Assembly (NCBI RefSeq): GCF_014197755.1
Contig: NZ_JACIGE010000009.1
Coordinates: 120,941 to 184,940 of the forward strand
Length of the DNA stretch: 64,000 bases
DNA from: Rhodocyclus tenuis
Lineage (GTDB): Bacteria; Pseudomonadota; Gammaproteobacteria; Burkholderiales; Rhodocyclaceae
Direction of reading: 5' to 3'
Part shown: piece by piece, positions 44,101 through 50,263 of the stretch
Layout of the letters: each line of letters begins with the position of its first letter
Position numbering within the stretch: position 1 is the first letter of the stretch
Made by a program: the position numbers and the translations under genes
Notes under the pieces: model-generated
The model's database searches: none
Seen by the model: only the letters and a program-made list of their open reading frames with translations
Told to the model about the DNA's origin: nothing

Positions 44101-44306
44101 CCGCCCGCTGCCACGAAAGCATCGCGCACCGATGCGATGTAGGCATTGCCGACGATTTCCTTGCGCGCGAAATCGATGGCGATGAATTTCTCATTGACCA
44201 GAATGCCGGAGACGAAAATCACCGCCGACAGGTCGAGAAGATAGATCAGCATCAGCTTGCGACCGACGCTCAGGCGGCTGATCAGTCGCAGCAGGGGGGC
44301 AAACAT
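41121..44306 (-). CDS. Membrane-bound GGDEF-EAL cyclic-di-GMP protein
   Basis: A 1061-residue signalling protein. A membrane helix near the start (LMLIYLLDLSAVIFVSGIL) and another near 310-330 (LGAALVLLMLILSVVFFVA) enclose an Ala-rich helical periplasmic sensor of about 280 residues. Then come HAMP (LPLRKLSDVATRVRETGDYS), two PAS-like regions, GGDEF with intact RLGGDEF and an I-site RxxD (RAAD) five residues before it, and EAL with IEALVRW, DDFGTGYSSL and VAEGVEQ. Both catalytic motifs are complete, so it may make and degrade c-di-GMP. ATG 44306 has GGTGA seven bases upstream; GTG 44318 is the alternative. It is convergent with the Nudix gene. Confidence 0.93.
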   Translation of the reverse strand: MFAPLLRLISRLSVGRKLMLIYLLDLSAVIFVSGILVNEKFIAIDFARKEIVGNAYIASVRDAFVAAGGTLASVPSASESKTLATAIERTEQNLGAELGSSDVASAFAGALVALADENLSTKTSGSALARGRALITRVGNQSNLILDPDLDSYYTMSLIVLRFPELVELLDLTARQAKATASLPAATRGEALTQYLILEGRLDAIVNGSESDYAEALAAGDKALTTRLTPTRTSLREALEAFRQSSRAIIETGPEQAQSLMVTHAAALQAAAAAWGAAQTAMDGLLAARVSHLYERMWTHLGAALVLLMLILSVVFFVARQIALPLRKLSDVATRVRETGDYSLRAERRDEDTASSDEIGRLLKAFNGMLEQLDQLRLVEQELAASARAAATQREMVEAIPIPLVVTAIPYHEVLHANGPAQVWLGNCDKNPWQMMLEPHARTGFFQRLADIGEVREFEARWQRPGEAPSWALLAARRLVYQGRDAVLATFTPINRIKQMERRLAMWARVFEASSESILVTNAEGFIIDVNRAFSRTSAFDPSELADLPASSVLASKRSDAAFFSEIWRLAAIQGSWQGEAWLGRKSGESFPVWLLVNAVRDGDGQITHFIAAARDISERKSNEERIQHLAHHDPLTDLPNRALCIERLRLAMQQAQRSGQKIAVLFIDLDRFKNINDSLGHHIGDALLRSVARRLIDGVRAADTVSRLGGDEFVIILNGFEHTDEVMEIVYQRLIPRIRQPHDIDGAELFVSCSVGIAVYPDDAEEIDLLMRNADAAMYLAKTSGRNNAQFFTPELSIQASERLSIENELRHAIEREELCLYYQPRIATRSQKLVGIEALVRWQHPEKGLLSPIRFIPVAEESGLIIPLGNWILREACRQHIEWRGRGIGSIPVSVNLSALQLRDPGLLAMIDSTLRDTGMEASMLELELTESLLMEDVSKTIELLAAIRERGLKLSIDDFGTGYSSLNYLRRFPIDALKIDQSFIRGMLDDAQHLAITKAIIGIGQTLGLRVVAEGVEQDEELRVLTAAGCDEIQGYYFSRPLPAAEMAAWIANYGTKD

Positions 44307-44553
44307 GCGGTTAATCACCAGGACTCTGTTATGTCCGTCACCGGTCTCGGCCGGTTTCGGTTCAATGTGACAAGTAAACTACAGGACGGTAATTTCCGCT
44401 TTCAATAGGGGTCAATCGCTACAGGTCGCCAGGCTCTGGCGGTAACACTGTCGCTGCGTATCATACGGCCGACACGGCAGTGAGCGCCATGCAAGGCAAA
44501 CGGCTGTTTGATCAGGATCAGTTTTTTGCCTTTCTCGACGCATTCGACCCGCC
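44307..44553. other. Spacer upstream of the GGDEF-EAL gene
   Basis: Between the GGDEF-EAL start and the HiPIP terminator I see no gene. It holds a promoter candidate for the GGDEF-EAL gene (44378-44405). The HiPIP gene points the same way further upstream, so this spacer plus the terminator separates two independently transcribed minus-strand genes. Confidence 0.6.
44378..44405 (-). promoter_or_regulatory. Promoter candidate for the GGDEF-EAL gene
   Basis: Read on the minus strand: TTGAAA (44405-44400), 16-base spacer, TGTAGT (44383-44378). The -35 matches consensus at five of six positions and the -10 at four, about 72 bases before the ATG. Confidence 0.4.
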
Positions 44554-44581
44554 AAAAACAAACGCCGGGCAATGCCCGGCG
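44554..44581 (-). terminator. Rho-independent terminator of the HiPIP gene
   Basis: On the minus strand an 8-bp perfect stem CGCCGGGC / GCCCGGCG with a 3-base loop is followed by TTTGTTTTT. It lies about 40 bases after the HiPIP stop codon, so the HiPIP gene is a single-gene unit on this side. Confidence 0.8.
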
Positions 44582-44618
44582 TGAAGACTGACGGCAGCGT
44601 GCGCTGCCAGGGAGCAGG

Positions 44619-44906
44619 CTACTTCTTGACGATGAAGGCGTCGCAGTAGCCACCGGGAGCGATTTCGTTATCGCCCGGGATGACCTTGCAGCCGCCAGCG
44701 GCGGTTGGCGACGCTCCCGGGACGAACTGCGCACAGCCGGAGCATTTCTTGCCGTCCTTGGCGGTGTCCTGGTAGTTGAAAGCCTTGCGCATGGCAGCAT
44801 TGGTTCCTGCGAAGGCATTGCCGGCAACGGAAAGCACCGGGATGGCGGCGAGCGCGGTACAGCCAATCTTGAGCAGCCTGCGACGGGAAGTGCTGTGGTC
44901 GTTCAT
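44619..44906 (-). CDS. High-potential iron-sulfur protein (HiPIP), Tat-exported
   Basis: Small periplasmic electron carrier with one 4Fe-4S cluster. The 95 residues open with a twin-arginine signal (STSRRRLLKIG, hydrophobic stretch, cleavage near AFA|GT at 33), followed by a ~62-residue mature domain with the four ligands Cys55, Cys58, Cys73 and Cys88 in patterns CSGC, GGCKVIPG and GGYCDAF, exactly the HiPIP arrangement. HiPIPs typically carry electrons between cytochrome bc1 and a terminal oxidase or other acceptor. ATG 44906 has GAGGA ahead. It is followed by a terminator. Confidence 0.92.
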   Translation of the reverse strand: MNDHSTSRRRLLKIGCTALAAIPVLSVAGNAFAGTNAAMRKAFNYQDTAKDGKKCSGCAQFVPGASPTAAGGCKVIPGDNEIAPGGYCDAFIVKK

Positions 44907-45207
44907 GGTGTCATCCTCTTGTTGGAAAAATGGCGAAACCTTGCTTGGGTTCCGTCCGTAATGATCGCTCAGTGCTCAGACACTTACAACAGTTCGTGTC
45001 GACTCTTTGTCGCATTTGAGTCATCTTTGTGTGAAGTGTGACAAGGCCGTGTCCAAGTCCTCTTCGTCATCCTGAAAAATCCGGAAAGGGCATGTAGCAT
45101 GCTCACGTGCTGCGCTGCTGTTGGCTTTGCCGGAGCGCGGCGAGAACTTTTAACCTGCCAGCTGGCGATTGCGCTTGCCAACGACCTTGTTTCGCTGAGG
45201 AGTCGAA
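44907..45207. other. Divergent intergenic region, HiPIP and P1-nuclease-like gene
   Basis: No gene seen. For the plus direction a weak promoter TTGCCG (45127-45132), 16 bases, TTTAAC (45149-45154) lies before the next gene, which has GAGGAG as ribosome site. A direct repeat GCTCAG-T-GCTCAG (44967-44979) lies about 60 bases upstream of the HiPIP start and may be part of its control region. For HiPIP no confident promoter was found. Confidence 0.4.
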
Positions 45208-46302
45208 ATGTCGTGCCGAGTCATCAATAGAATCTCAGTGGCTGCTGTCCTCGCTCTTTGTTGCTCTTCCGTGCCGGCTTTTCAGCTGTCGCCAAGCGGA
45301 ACGCTGATCGAACGTCAGCGCGCTGATCTCAATCTGCCGTGGTACCAGCGTTTCCAGTTGGGGGTCGCCGGGCGCGGCGTGCACCAGTTTACGCACCCGG
45401 TGCATGAGCAGATCACGCATCGGATTTACGGTTGCATGGTCGAGTCCGCGTGTCAGAACCCCGATTCAGAGTATGCGCCGCCGACTGTCATCGCCGGTGT
45501 GCGCTGGAACGACGATCCTCCCTTCCGTCTGAATGGAAGCAGTATCGGTCAGTGCCGGGTGCAGGAAACGGTGCGCGTGATCACCCAGCCGGTGTGCTGG
45601 TACCGACTGTTCAAGGATGCCGAGCAGAAATCGAAGACGACCTTCTTTGACGCTGATAACGCAGGCGGCAACCTGATGTACCGCTCGCATTTCGGCGATC
45701 TGCAGTTCCTGCATGCGATGGCGGCACAGGATGGCGAGACGGCGAGTGTCACGCGCGAACGCATCCTCATGTGGGGCGAGTTCGCCTGGGCGGTCGCGTC
45801 AGGCGACTATACCGGCGCGCAGCGCCTGGCTGAGGTACCGCTTACCGGCTTCTCGGCATTCTTCGGCAAGGTCGGCTGGACGGTGCAGGATCTGTTTTCG
45901 CTCGGGAATCCGGCGCTGCGCAAGAACCTTCCCGACATCGCTTTTGGCAGCTTGCTGCACCTCGTTGAGGACAGCTTTGCGCAGGGGCACGTCGAGCGGC
46001 GCGATCCGCTTGCCGGAGAGCGCTGTCCCGTGGGCAAACAGGCCAAGCCCGGACGTGTCGTATCCTTCCACTCCTACGTTCATCAGGACCATCAGAAGCA
46101 CGGCGACTACGACTCGCCAGACGCGTTGCTGCGGGGCTTGCTGGACCCCGGCGTGAACGTGGTTATCGTCGGCCAGACGCTGAAAGCGATGTACGAGGAC
46201 AAAAAGGACTGGCCGCTCGTCAGGGACTACCTAGAATGCATCTTCGATCTTGACGATCCCTCAGCCAAGGCTGATGCTGGTGCGGGTTTTTCCCTGCAGT
46301 GA
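45208..46302 (+). CDS. Secreted P1-nuclease / phospholipase-C-fold protein, putative
   Basis: A 364-residue exported protein: signal peptide to about residue 24 (VAAVLALCCSSVPA). Mature part has His/Asp motifs HPVHEQITH (63-71), SHFGDLQFLH and a helix GSLLHLVEDSFAQGHVERRD (247-266) with His251, Asp255 and His261, plus SYVHQDHQKHGDYD. A helix of the type H-x3-D-x5-H is characteristic of zinc-dependent phospholipase C and S1/P1 nucleases, which use three zinc ions. Overall identity is not recognised, so family and activity are inference. Six Cys in the mature part suggest disulfides. ATG 45208 follows GAGGAG. It is 156 bases upstream of the HPr-rel-A cluster and may or may not belong to it. Confidence 0.55.
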   Translation: MSCRVINRISVAAVLALCCSSVPAFQLSPSGTLIERQRADLNLPWYQRFQLGVAGRGVHQFTHPVHEQITHRIYGCMVESACQNPDSEYAPPTVIAGVRWNDDPPFRLNGSSIGQCRVQETVRVITQPVCWYRLFKDAEQKSKTTFFDADNAGGNLMYRSHFGDLQFLHAMAAQDGETASVTRERILMWGEFAWAVASGDYTGAQRLAEVPLTGFSAFFGKVGWTVQDLFSLGNPALRKNLPDIAFGSLLHLVEDSFAQGHVERRDPLAGERCPVGKQAKPGRVVSFHSYVHQDHQKHGDYDSPDALLRGLLDPGVNVVIVGQTLKAMYEDKKDWPLVRDYLECIFDLDDPSAKADAGAGFSLQ

Positions 46303-46378
46303 GCGTCATCGGCGGCTATTCCGGGATGCGGGCGGCCTTGGATGCAAGGCAGGAGGGGGTTCATACGAAATGCTGAAA

Positions 46379-46422
46379 GTGTGAAATCGCTCACACAGTA
46401 ACGCGGCGCTCTTTGCTACCCT
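46379..46422 (+). promoter_or_regulatory. CRP-type operator and -10 box upstream of the Tat-signal gene
   Basis: GTGTGA-N6-TCACAC (46379-46396) is a perfect palindrome containing the full CRP core TGTGA-N6-TCACA. A possible -10, TACCCT (46417-46422), lies so that the palindrome centre (46387.5) would be at -41.5 if transcription starts at 46429, the class II CRP position. The start codon of the next gene is at 46459. Which CRP/FNR-family protein binds is unknown. Confidence 0.6.
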
Positions 46423-46458
46423 TGCTTCGTAAGTGCGTGGGCGCCTGAAAGGCTTGTC

Positions 46459-47151
46459 ATGGAAGAAAAAGAGTCACTTGTTGAACGTAACCCTGCCTCG
46501 GAGGAGGCGCAGGTTCAGTCTTCCGAAGAAGGTGTCGCCCACTCTCGTCGGCGCCTGTTCCGTCAGGGGGCTGCGGTTGTCGCGGTAACGCTGGTGAGTC
46601 GGCCTGTTCTGGCGTGGCACTGCAAATCACCCTCGGCTTGGGGCTCCGAGCAGCTCAATCCGAACACCAGTCTGAAGACCAACGCCGGGCATGCGTCCTA
46701 TGCTGACGAGACGTGGACCATTGATAACTGGGTCAACAACACATCGCGCAACAGCTTCGGACAACCTTGGGGAAAACTCAAGAGTAGTTACAGCAAGGTC
46801 TACGACAAGACAAACAAGACTGGCGGTCAGTTCGACTTTAGGAAGGTCACCGTTGGCAAGCTGTTCTCAACTGTTGGGGCGCTGACCAGGCCGAGCGGTA
46901 TGAGCGACACTGACATTGTTGTTAATGTTCTGAATACTAAGGACTTCAGAAGTTACGTGATTGTTGCGCAGCTGAATTACCTGTTGCTGGCCCCTCTAGC
47001 GACACCTAACGACCTTGATCGTTGCGTAACACTGGTTGAACTAAAGGAAATGGCGACCGGTACCTATACGCCACCGAACATGCGGCACGTTGTCTGGGGC
47101 CAGGGCCAGATCATTGAGTACCTCAATAACAACTGGATTGTCGTCCCCTGA
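46459..47151 (+). CDS. Tat-signal protein of unknown function, first gene of HPr-rel-A cluster
   Basis: A 230-residue protein with a long acidic head (1-28), twin-arginine motif SRRRLFRQ (29-36), hydrophobic stretch GAAVVAVTLVS and predicted cleavage after VLA (52), so the mature protein would start WHCKSPSAWGS. That part is polar, rich in Asn, Thr, Trp and Tyr, with only two Cys (55 and one in LDRCVTL), and ends with GQIIEYLNNNWIVVP. No domain is recognised. Base composition is unlike the neighbours: 46921-46980 has 23 G+C of 60, suggesting recent transfer. It is 30 bases upstream of the PqqD-like gene and behind the CRP-type site. It may be the substrate of the cluster (inference). Confidence 0.75.
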   Translation: MEEKESLVERNPASEEAQVQSSEEGVAHSRRRLFRQGAAVVAVTLVSRPVLAWHCKSPSAWGSEQLNPNTSLKTNAGHASYADETWTIDNWVNNTSRNSFGQPWGKLKSSYSKVYDKTNKTGGQFDFRKVTVGKLFSTVGALTRPSGMSDTDIVVNVLNTKDFRSYVIVAQLNYLLLAPLATPNDLDRCVTLVELKEMATGTYTPPNMRHVVWGQGQIIEYLNNNWIVVP

Positions 47152-47181
47152 TCGGATGGGGCGCGGGTTGTCAGGGCGTCA

Positions 47182-47472
47182 TTGATCTTGATTCGATACG
47201 GGCTGTATAGCTCCTCTTTGGTGTTTCGCCATTTCGATGGCGGTGATTTGTCGGTGGTTTTTGATCCGCGTAGCGGCGACACACATTTGCTTGACGCTGT
47301 CTCTTTCGAGACTTGTCAGGTCCTTGTCAGCGGACCAGCGACAGTCGATCAAATCAAGCGCTCCATGCTTGTCGAATTCACCGCTGAAGACCCCGCGATG
47401 ATATGTCAAGCAGTTGATGCGGCGATTGAGCGGCTGAGATATTCCGGTTTGCTTGGCAGCGTCAGCAATTGA
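47182..47472 (+). CDS. PqqD-like protein of the HPr-rel-A system
   Basis: A 96-residue PqqD/RRE-type protein: strands around YGLYSSSLVFRHFDGGDLSVVFDPRSGDTHLLDAVSFETCQVL, then a winged-helix-like half with VDQIKRSMLVEFTAEDPAMICQAVDAAIERLRYSGLL. This matches the small proteins named HPr-rel-A system PqqD family peptide chaperone that accompany HprK-related kinase A. PqqD-like domains bind leader peptides of modified peptides and deliver them to enzymes; here the ligand is not known. Start TTG 47182 is set by AGGGCG five bases before. Its stop overlaps the TTG start of the kinase gene. Confidence 0.8.
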   Translation: MILIRYGLYSSSLVFRHFDGGDLSVVFDPRSGDTHLLDAVSFETCQVLVSGPATVDQIKRSMLVEFTAEDPAMICQAVDAAIERLRYSGLLGSVSN

Positions 47473-48389
47473 ACGTTTCCGGTCTTACACGAAGTGCCGT
47501 TGCTGATGCCTTGTCTGGGGGGGGGCTGTATATCGGCATCCTCCCGTTCACGGTTCGACTAGCCTCGAATGTCTCCGCGCTGGGCGACGATGTCCTTCGC
47601 CTGTACGGCGATTTTCCCCTTGTCGATTCAAACGGCTTTGCCGACTTCCATGTCGAGGTTTCGTACGAACGAGGATTCCGGCGCTGGTTCAAGCCACTCG
47701 TACGCTTTTATTTCGACGGGCGTCCCTCGTTCATTCCGCTACCGGTGCATCAGGCTTTTGCCATGCTCGAATGGGGAATCAACTGGTGTGTTGCGGCGCA
47801 TGCCCACCAGTACCTGATCATCCATGCCGCAGTGATTGAACGTGACGGGCGTTCCATGATCCTGCCCGCGCCTCCCGGTTCAGGCAAGAGCACCCTGTGT
47901 GCGGCGCTGATCAACCGCGGCTGGCGCCTGCTGTCGGATGAACTGGCGCTCTATGATATGGACGCTGGCCTGGTCTATGGTATGGCGCGGCCGGTCAATC
48001 TGAAGAACCAGTCGATCGGCATCATCCGGGCGCACGCGCCTGAAGCGGTCATTACGGCTCCCGTGGCAGATACAACGAAGGGCACGGTCGCGTTGATGAA
48101 ACCACCGCCGGAAAGCGTTCGCCGTGCGCGCGAGCCGGCGCGACCCGCCTGGATCGTTCTGCCGCGTTATCAGGCGGGCGCCGACGCATTGCTTGAACGC
48201 CACGAGAAAGCGCGGACCTTCATGTTGCTCGCTGAACAGTCGTTCAACTACAACGTTCACGGGCGGGCCGGATTCGATGGGATTGGCGATCTCGTCGAGC
48301 GTTGCGAATGCTATCAATTCACTTACAGCCGCCTTGACGATGCGGAACGTGTTCTGGGCGAGTTGGCCAAGGCGGGTTCCCTTGTCTGA
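47469..48389 (+). CDS. HprK-related kinase A
   Basis: A 306-residue protein with an HPr-kinase-like core: HAAVIERDGRSMILPAPPG then SGKSTLCAALINRGW, P-loop about 134-142, and SDELALYD as the Walker-B-like acidic pair. The N-terminal ~110 residues are specific to this family (GLYIGILPFTVRL; PLPVHQAFAMLEWGINWC). True HPr kinase/phosphorylase phosphorylates Ser46 of HPr; no HPr is in this window, and the target of kinase A is unknown. Start TTG 47469 overlaps the TGA of the previous gene (TTGA), and the last 8 bases overlap the nucleotidyltransferase gene. Confidence 0.85.
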   Translation: MNVSGLTRSAVADALSGGGLYIGILPFTVRLASNVSALGDDVLRLYGDFPLVDSNGFADFHVEVSYERGFRRWFKPLVRFYFDGRPSFIPLPVHQAFAMLEWGINWCVAAHAHQYLIIHAAVIERDGRSMILPAPPGSGKSTLCAALINRGWRLLSDELALYDMDAGLVYGMARPVNLKNQSIGIIRAHAPEAVITAPVADTTKGTVALMKPPPESVRRAREPARPAWIVLPRYQAGADALLERHEKARTFMLLAEQSFNYNVHGRAGFDGIGDLVERCECYQFTYSRLDDAERVLGELAKAGSLV

Positions 48390-49491
48390 AACCGAGCTCG
48401 TCGTCCGCGCCCTGCAGGAGTCTTGTCAGCCAGCTTCGCTGTCTTTGGCGGAATGGGATTTGCTGATCCGTCAGGGGCGTCGTGCCAATCTGCTGGGGCG
48501 CCTGGCCATCGGGCTTTCGCGTGCGAACACCTTGCTGGCAGTTCCGGCGCAGCCGAGAATGCACCTGATTTCCGCGGCGAAGATGGCCGAGCGGCAGAAT
48601 CTGGCGATCCGCTGGGAGGTGTCTTGCATCGCCGAGGCGCTGGCGAGTGCTGGCGTCGATCTGATCCTGCTCAAGGGCGCGGCTTATGTCATGGCCGGAT
48701 TGCCGACGGCCGAGGGGCGGACCTTCTCCGACGTCGATATCCTGGTGCCCAAGGAGCAGATCGAGGAGGCCGAGAGTGCCCTGATGATCCACGGCTGGCA
48801 GGGCGCGCATCACGATGCTTACGACCAGCGCTATTACCGGCAATGGATGCACGAAATTCCGCCGATGCTGCATGTGCGACGGGGCACAACGATCGACGTG
48901 CACCACACCATCCTGCCCGAAACCGCCCGCGTCAAAGTCAATACGGCGGCGCTGTTCGAAGATCCGCTGCCGGTCGCCGGTTTCAGCAATGTCCATGTGC
49001 TGCAACCCATCGACATGGTGCTGCACAGCGCCACCCATCTCTTTCACGAAGGGGAACTGGACAACGGGTTGCGCGACCTGTTCGACCTTGACTCCCTGTT
49101 CCGTCATTTCGGCGACGACGCAAGCTTCTGGGCCGGATTATTGTCGCGGGCAGAGGTCCTCGGGCTGCAGCGTCCGCTTTACTACGCGATCGTTTTCGCG
49201 AGGCAGATGCTTGATACGCCGGTTCCGCCCACCGTGATCGCAGCGCTGCCGGGCATTGCTCCCGGGCCGGCGGTACGCTGGCTCATGCACTTCTGCTACG
49301 CGCGCGCCCTGCGTCCGAACCATGCCAGCTGCCATGTACGTGGCGCCTGGCTGGCGAAGAAAGCGCTGTACATCCGTGCGCACTGGCTGCGCATGCCCTT
49401 CTTTCTGCTCGTCCGCCATCTCACGCACAAGGCGCTGCTGCGACCGCCGAAGGATGAACGTGCGCCGGCGCCGGAGCGCCAGGGGCTCTGA
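48382..49491 (+). CDS. Nucleotidyltransferase family protein (HPr-rel-A system)
   Basis: A 369-residue protein of the NTP_transf_5 family (PF14907). Core LKGAAYVMAGLPTAEG, then FSDVDILVP with the two catalytic Asp (117, 119), HDAYDQRYYRQW and HVRRGTTIDVHHTILP. The C-terminal part is helical (HSATHLFHEGELDNGLRDLFDLDSLF; LHFCYARALRP), ending with a basic membrane-like segment (MPFFLLVRHLTH). Such enzymes transfer NMP to an acceptor; the acceptor is not known. Start TTG 48382 with AAGGCGGG just ahead, inside the kinase gene. It closes the cluster and is convergent with the protease gene after 10 bases. Confidence 0.82.
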   Translation: MSETELVVRALQESCQPASLSLAEWDLLIRQGRRANLLGRLAIGLSRANTLLAVPAQPRMHLISAAKMAERQNLAIRWEVSCIAEALASAGVDLILLKGAAYVMAGLPTAEGRTFSDVDILVPKEQIEEAESALMIHGWQGAHHDAYDQRYYRQWMHEIPPMLHVRRGTTIDVHHTILPETARVKVNTAALFEDPLPVAGFSNVHVLQPIDMVLHSATHLFHEGELDNGLRDLFDLDSLFRHFGDDASFWAGLLSRAEVLGLQRPLYYAIVFARQMLDTPVPPTVIAALPGIAPGPAVRWLMHFCYARALRPNHASCHVRGAWLAKKALYIRAHWLRMPFFLLVRHLTHKALLRPPKDERAPAPERQGL

Positions 49492-49501
49492 TCGCTTCTT
49501 C

Positions 49502-50263
49502 TCAGCGCGTCTCGAGCAGGTTTTTGAGGTAATTGGCCGGAATTGCGTAGCTGATCCCGGATGGTGCGCTGAGCGCGGCTTCCTTGGTTCCCTTGATGAA
49601 AACCATGTTGATGACGCCGATGACGTCGCCTGTCTCGACCTCAAAGACCGGACTGCCGCTGTTGCCCGGGTAAGCCGTGGCATCCAGCTGGAAGATGTTG
49701 AAGCTGCCGCTCTTGATGCGGCGGATGACCTTTTCGTTGAGCTGCTGGGCGTTGCCGCCCGGCAGGACGATCGGCGTCACCGACGAGACCATGCCGCGGT
49801 GAGTGACCGGCGAGAAACCGAGCGCGCCGCCGATCGGAAAACCGGTAAAGCCGATCGCCTGACCTTCGCGCACCAGATCGGAATTACGCAGCTTGACTGC
49901 GGGCAGGGCTGCACCCTCAATTCGCAGCAGGGCGAGGTCGTGCTCGCGGTCACGCGTTTCGAGATACGCTCGCCGCACTTGCGGCTCGTTGCCGACGCGC
50001 GCCTGGATCACCAACGCCGGTCCGTCCGGATCGCCGCCTTCCGGGACAACATGTGCGTTGGTCGCGACGAGCTTGCCATCGCCGACGACGAATCCCGTAC
50101 CGCGCAGAACGAATTGCGGACTGTCTGTTTTCTTGTAGGTGCCGACGACGACAATCGACGGCTTGACGCGTTCGATTGCTTCCAGCATGTCGGCGGTGGC
50201 GAGGGAGGGGAGCAGGAGCAGTCCCGCCATCACACCTGCCCGCTGAGCGCGCATCCTGATCAC
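49502..50263 (-). CDS. Exported trypsin-like serine protease
   Basis: A 253-residue protein with a signal peptide (VMAGLLLLPSLATA) and a chymotrypsin-fold domain: His71 in ATNAHVV, Asp109 in EHDLALLRI and catalytic Ser202 in YPGNSGSPVF (GNSGS replaces the usual GNSGG). There is no PDZ domain, so it is shorter than DegP/DegS and closer to stand-alone trypsin-like peptidases. It probably acts in the periplasm. Start: GTG 50263 overlaps the upstream transglycosylase stop; ATG 50254 is an alternative. It is the last gene of the TviB-transglycosylase-protease run. Confidence 0.85.
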   Translation of the reverse strand: MIRMRAQRAGVMAGLLLLPSLATADMLEAIERVKPSIVVVGTYKKTDSPQFVLRGTGFVVGDGKLVATNAHVVPEGGDPDGPALVIQARVGNEPQVRRAYLETRDREHDLALLRIEGAALPAVKLRNSDLVREGQAIGFTGFPIGGALGFSPVTHRGMVSSVTPIVLPGGNAQQLNEKVIRRIKSGSFNIFQLDATAYPGNSGSPVFEVETGDVIGVINMVFIKGTKEAALSAPSGISYAIPANYLKNLLETR

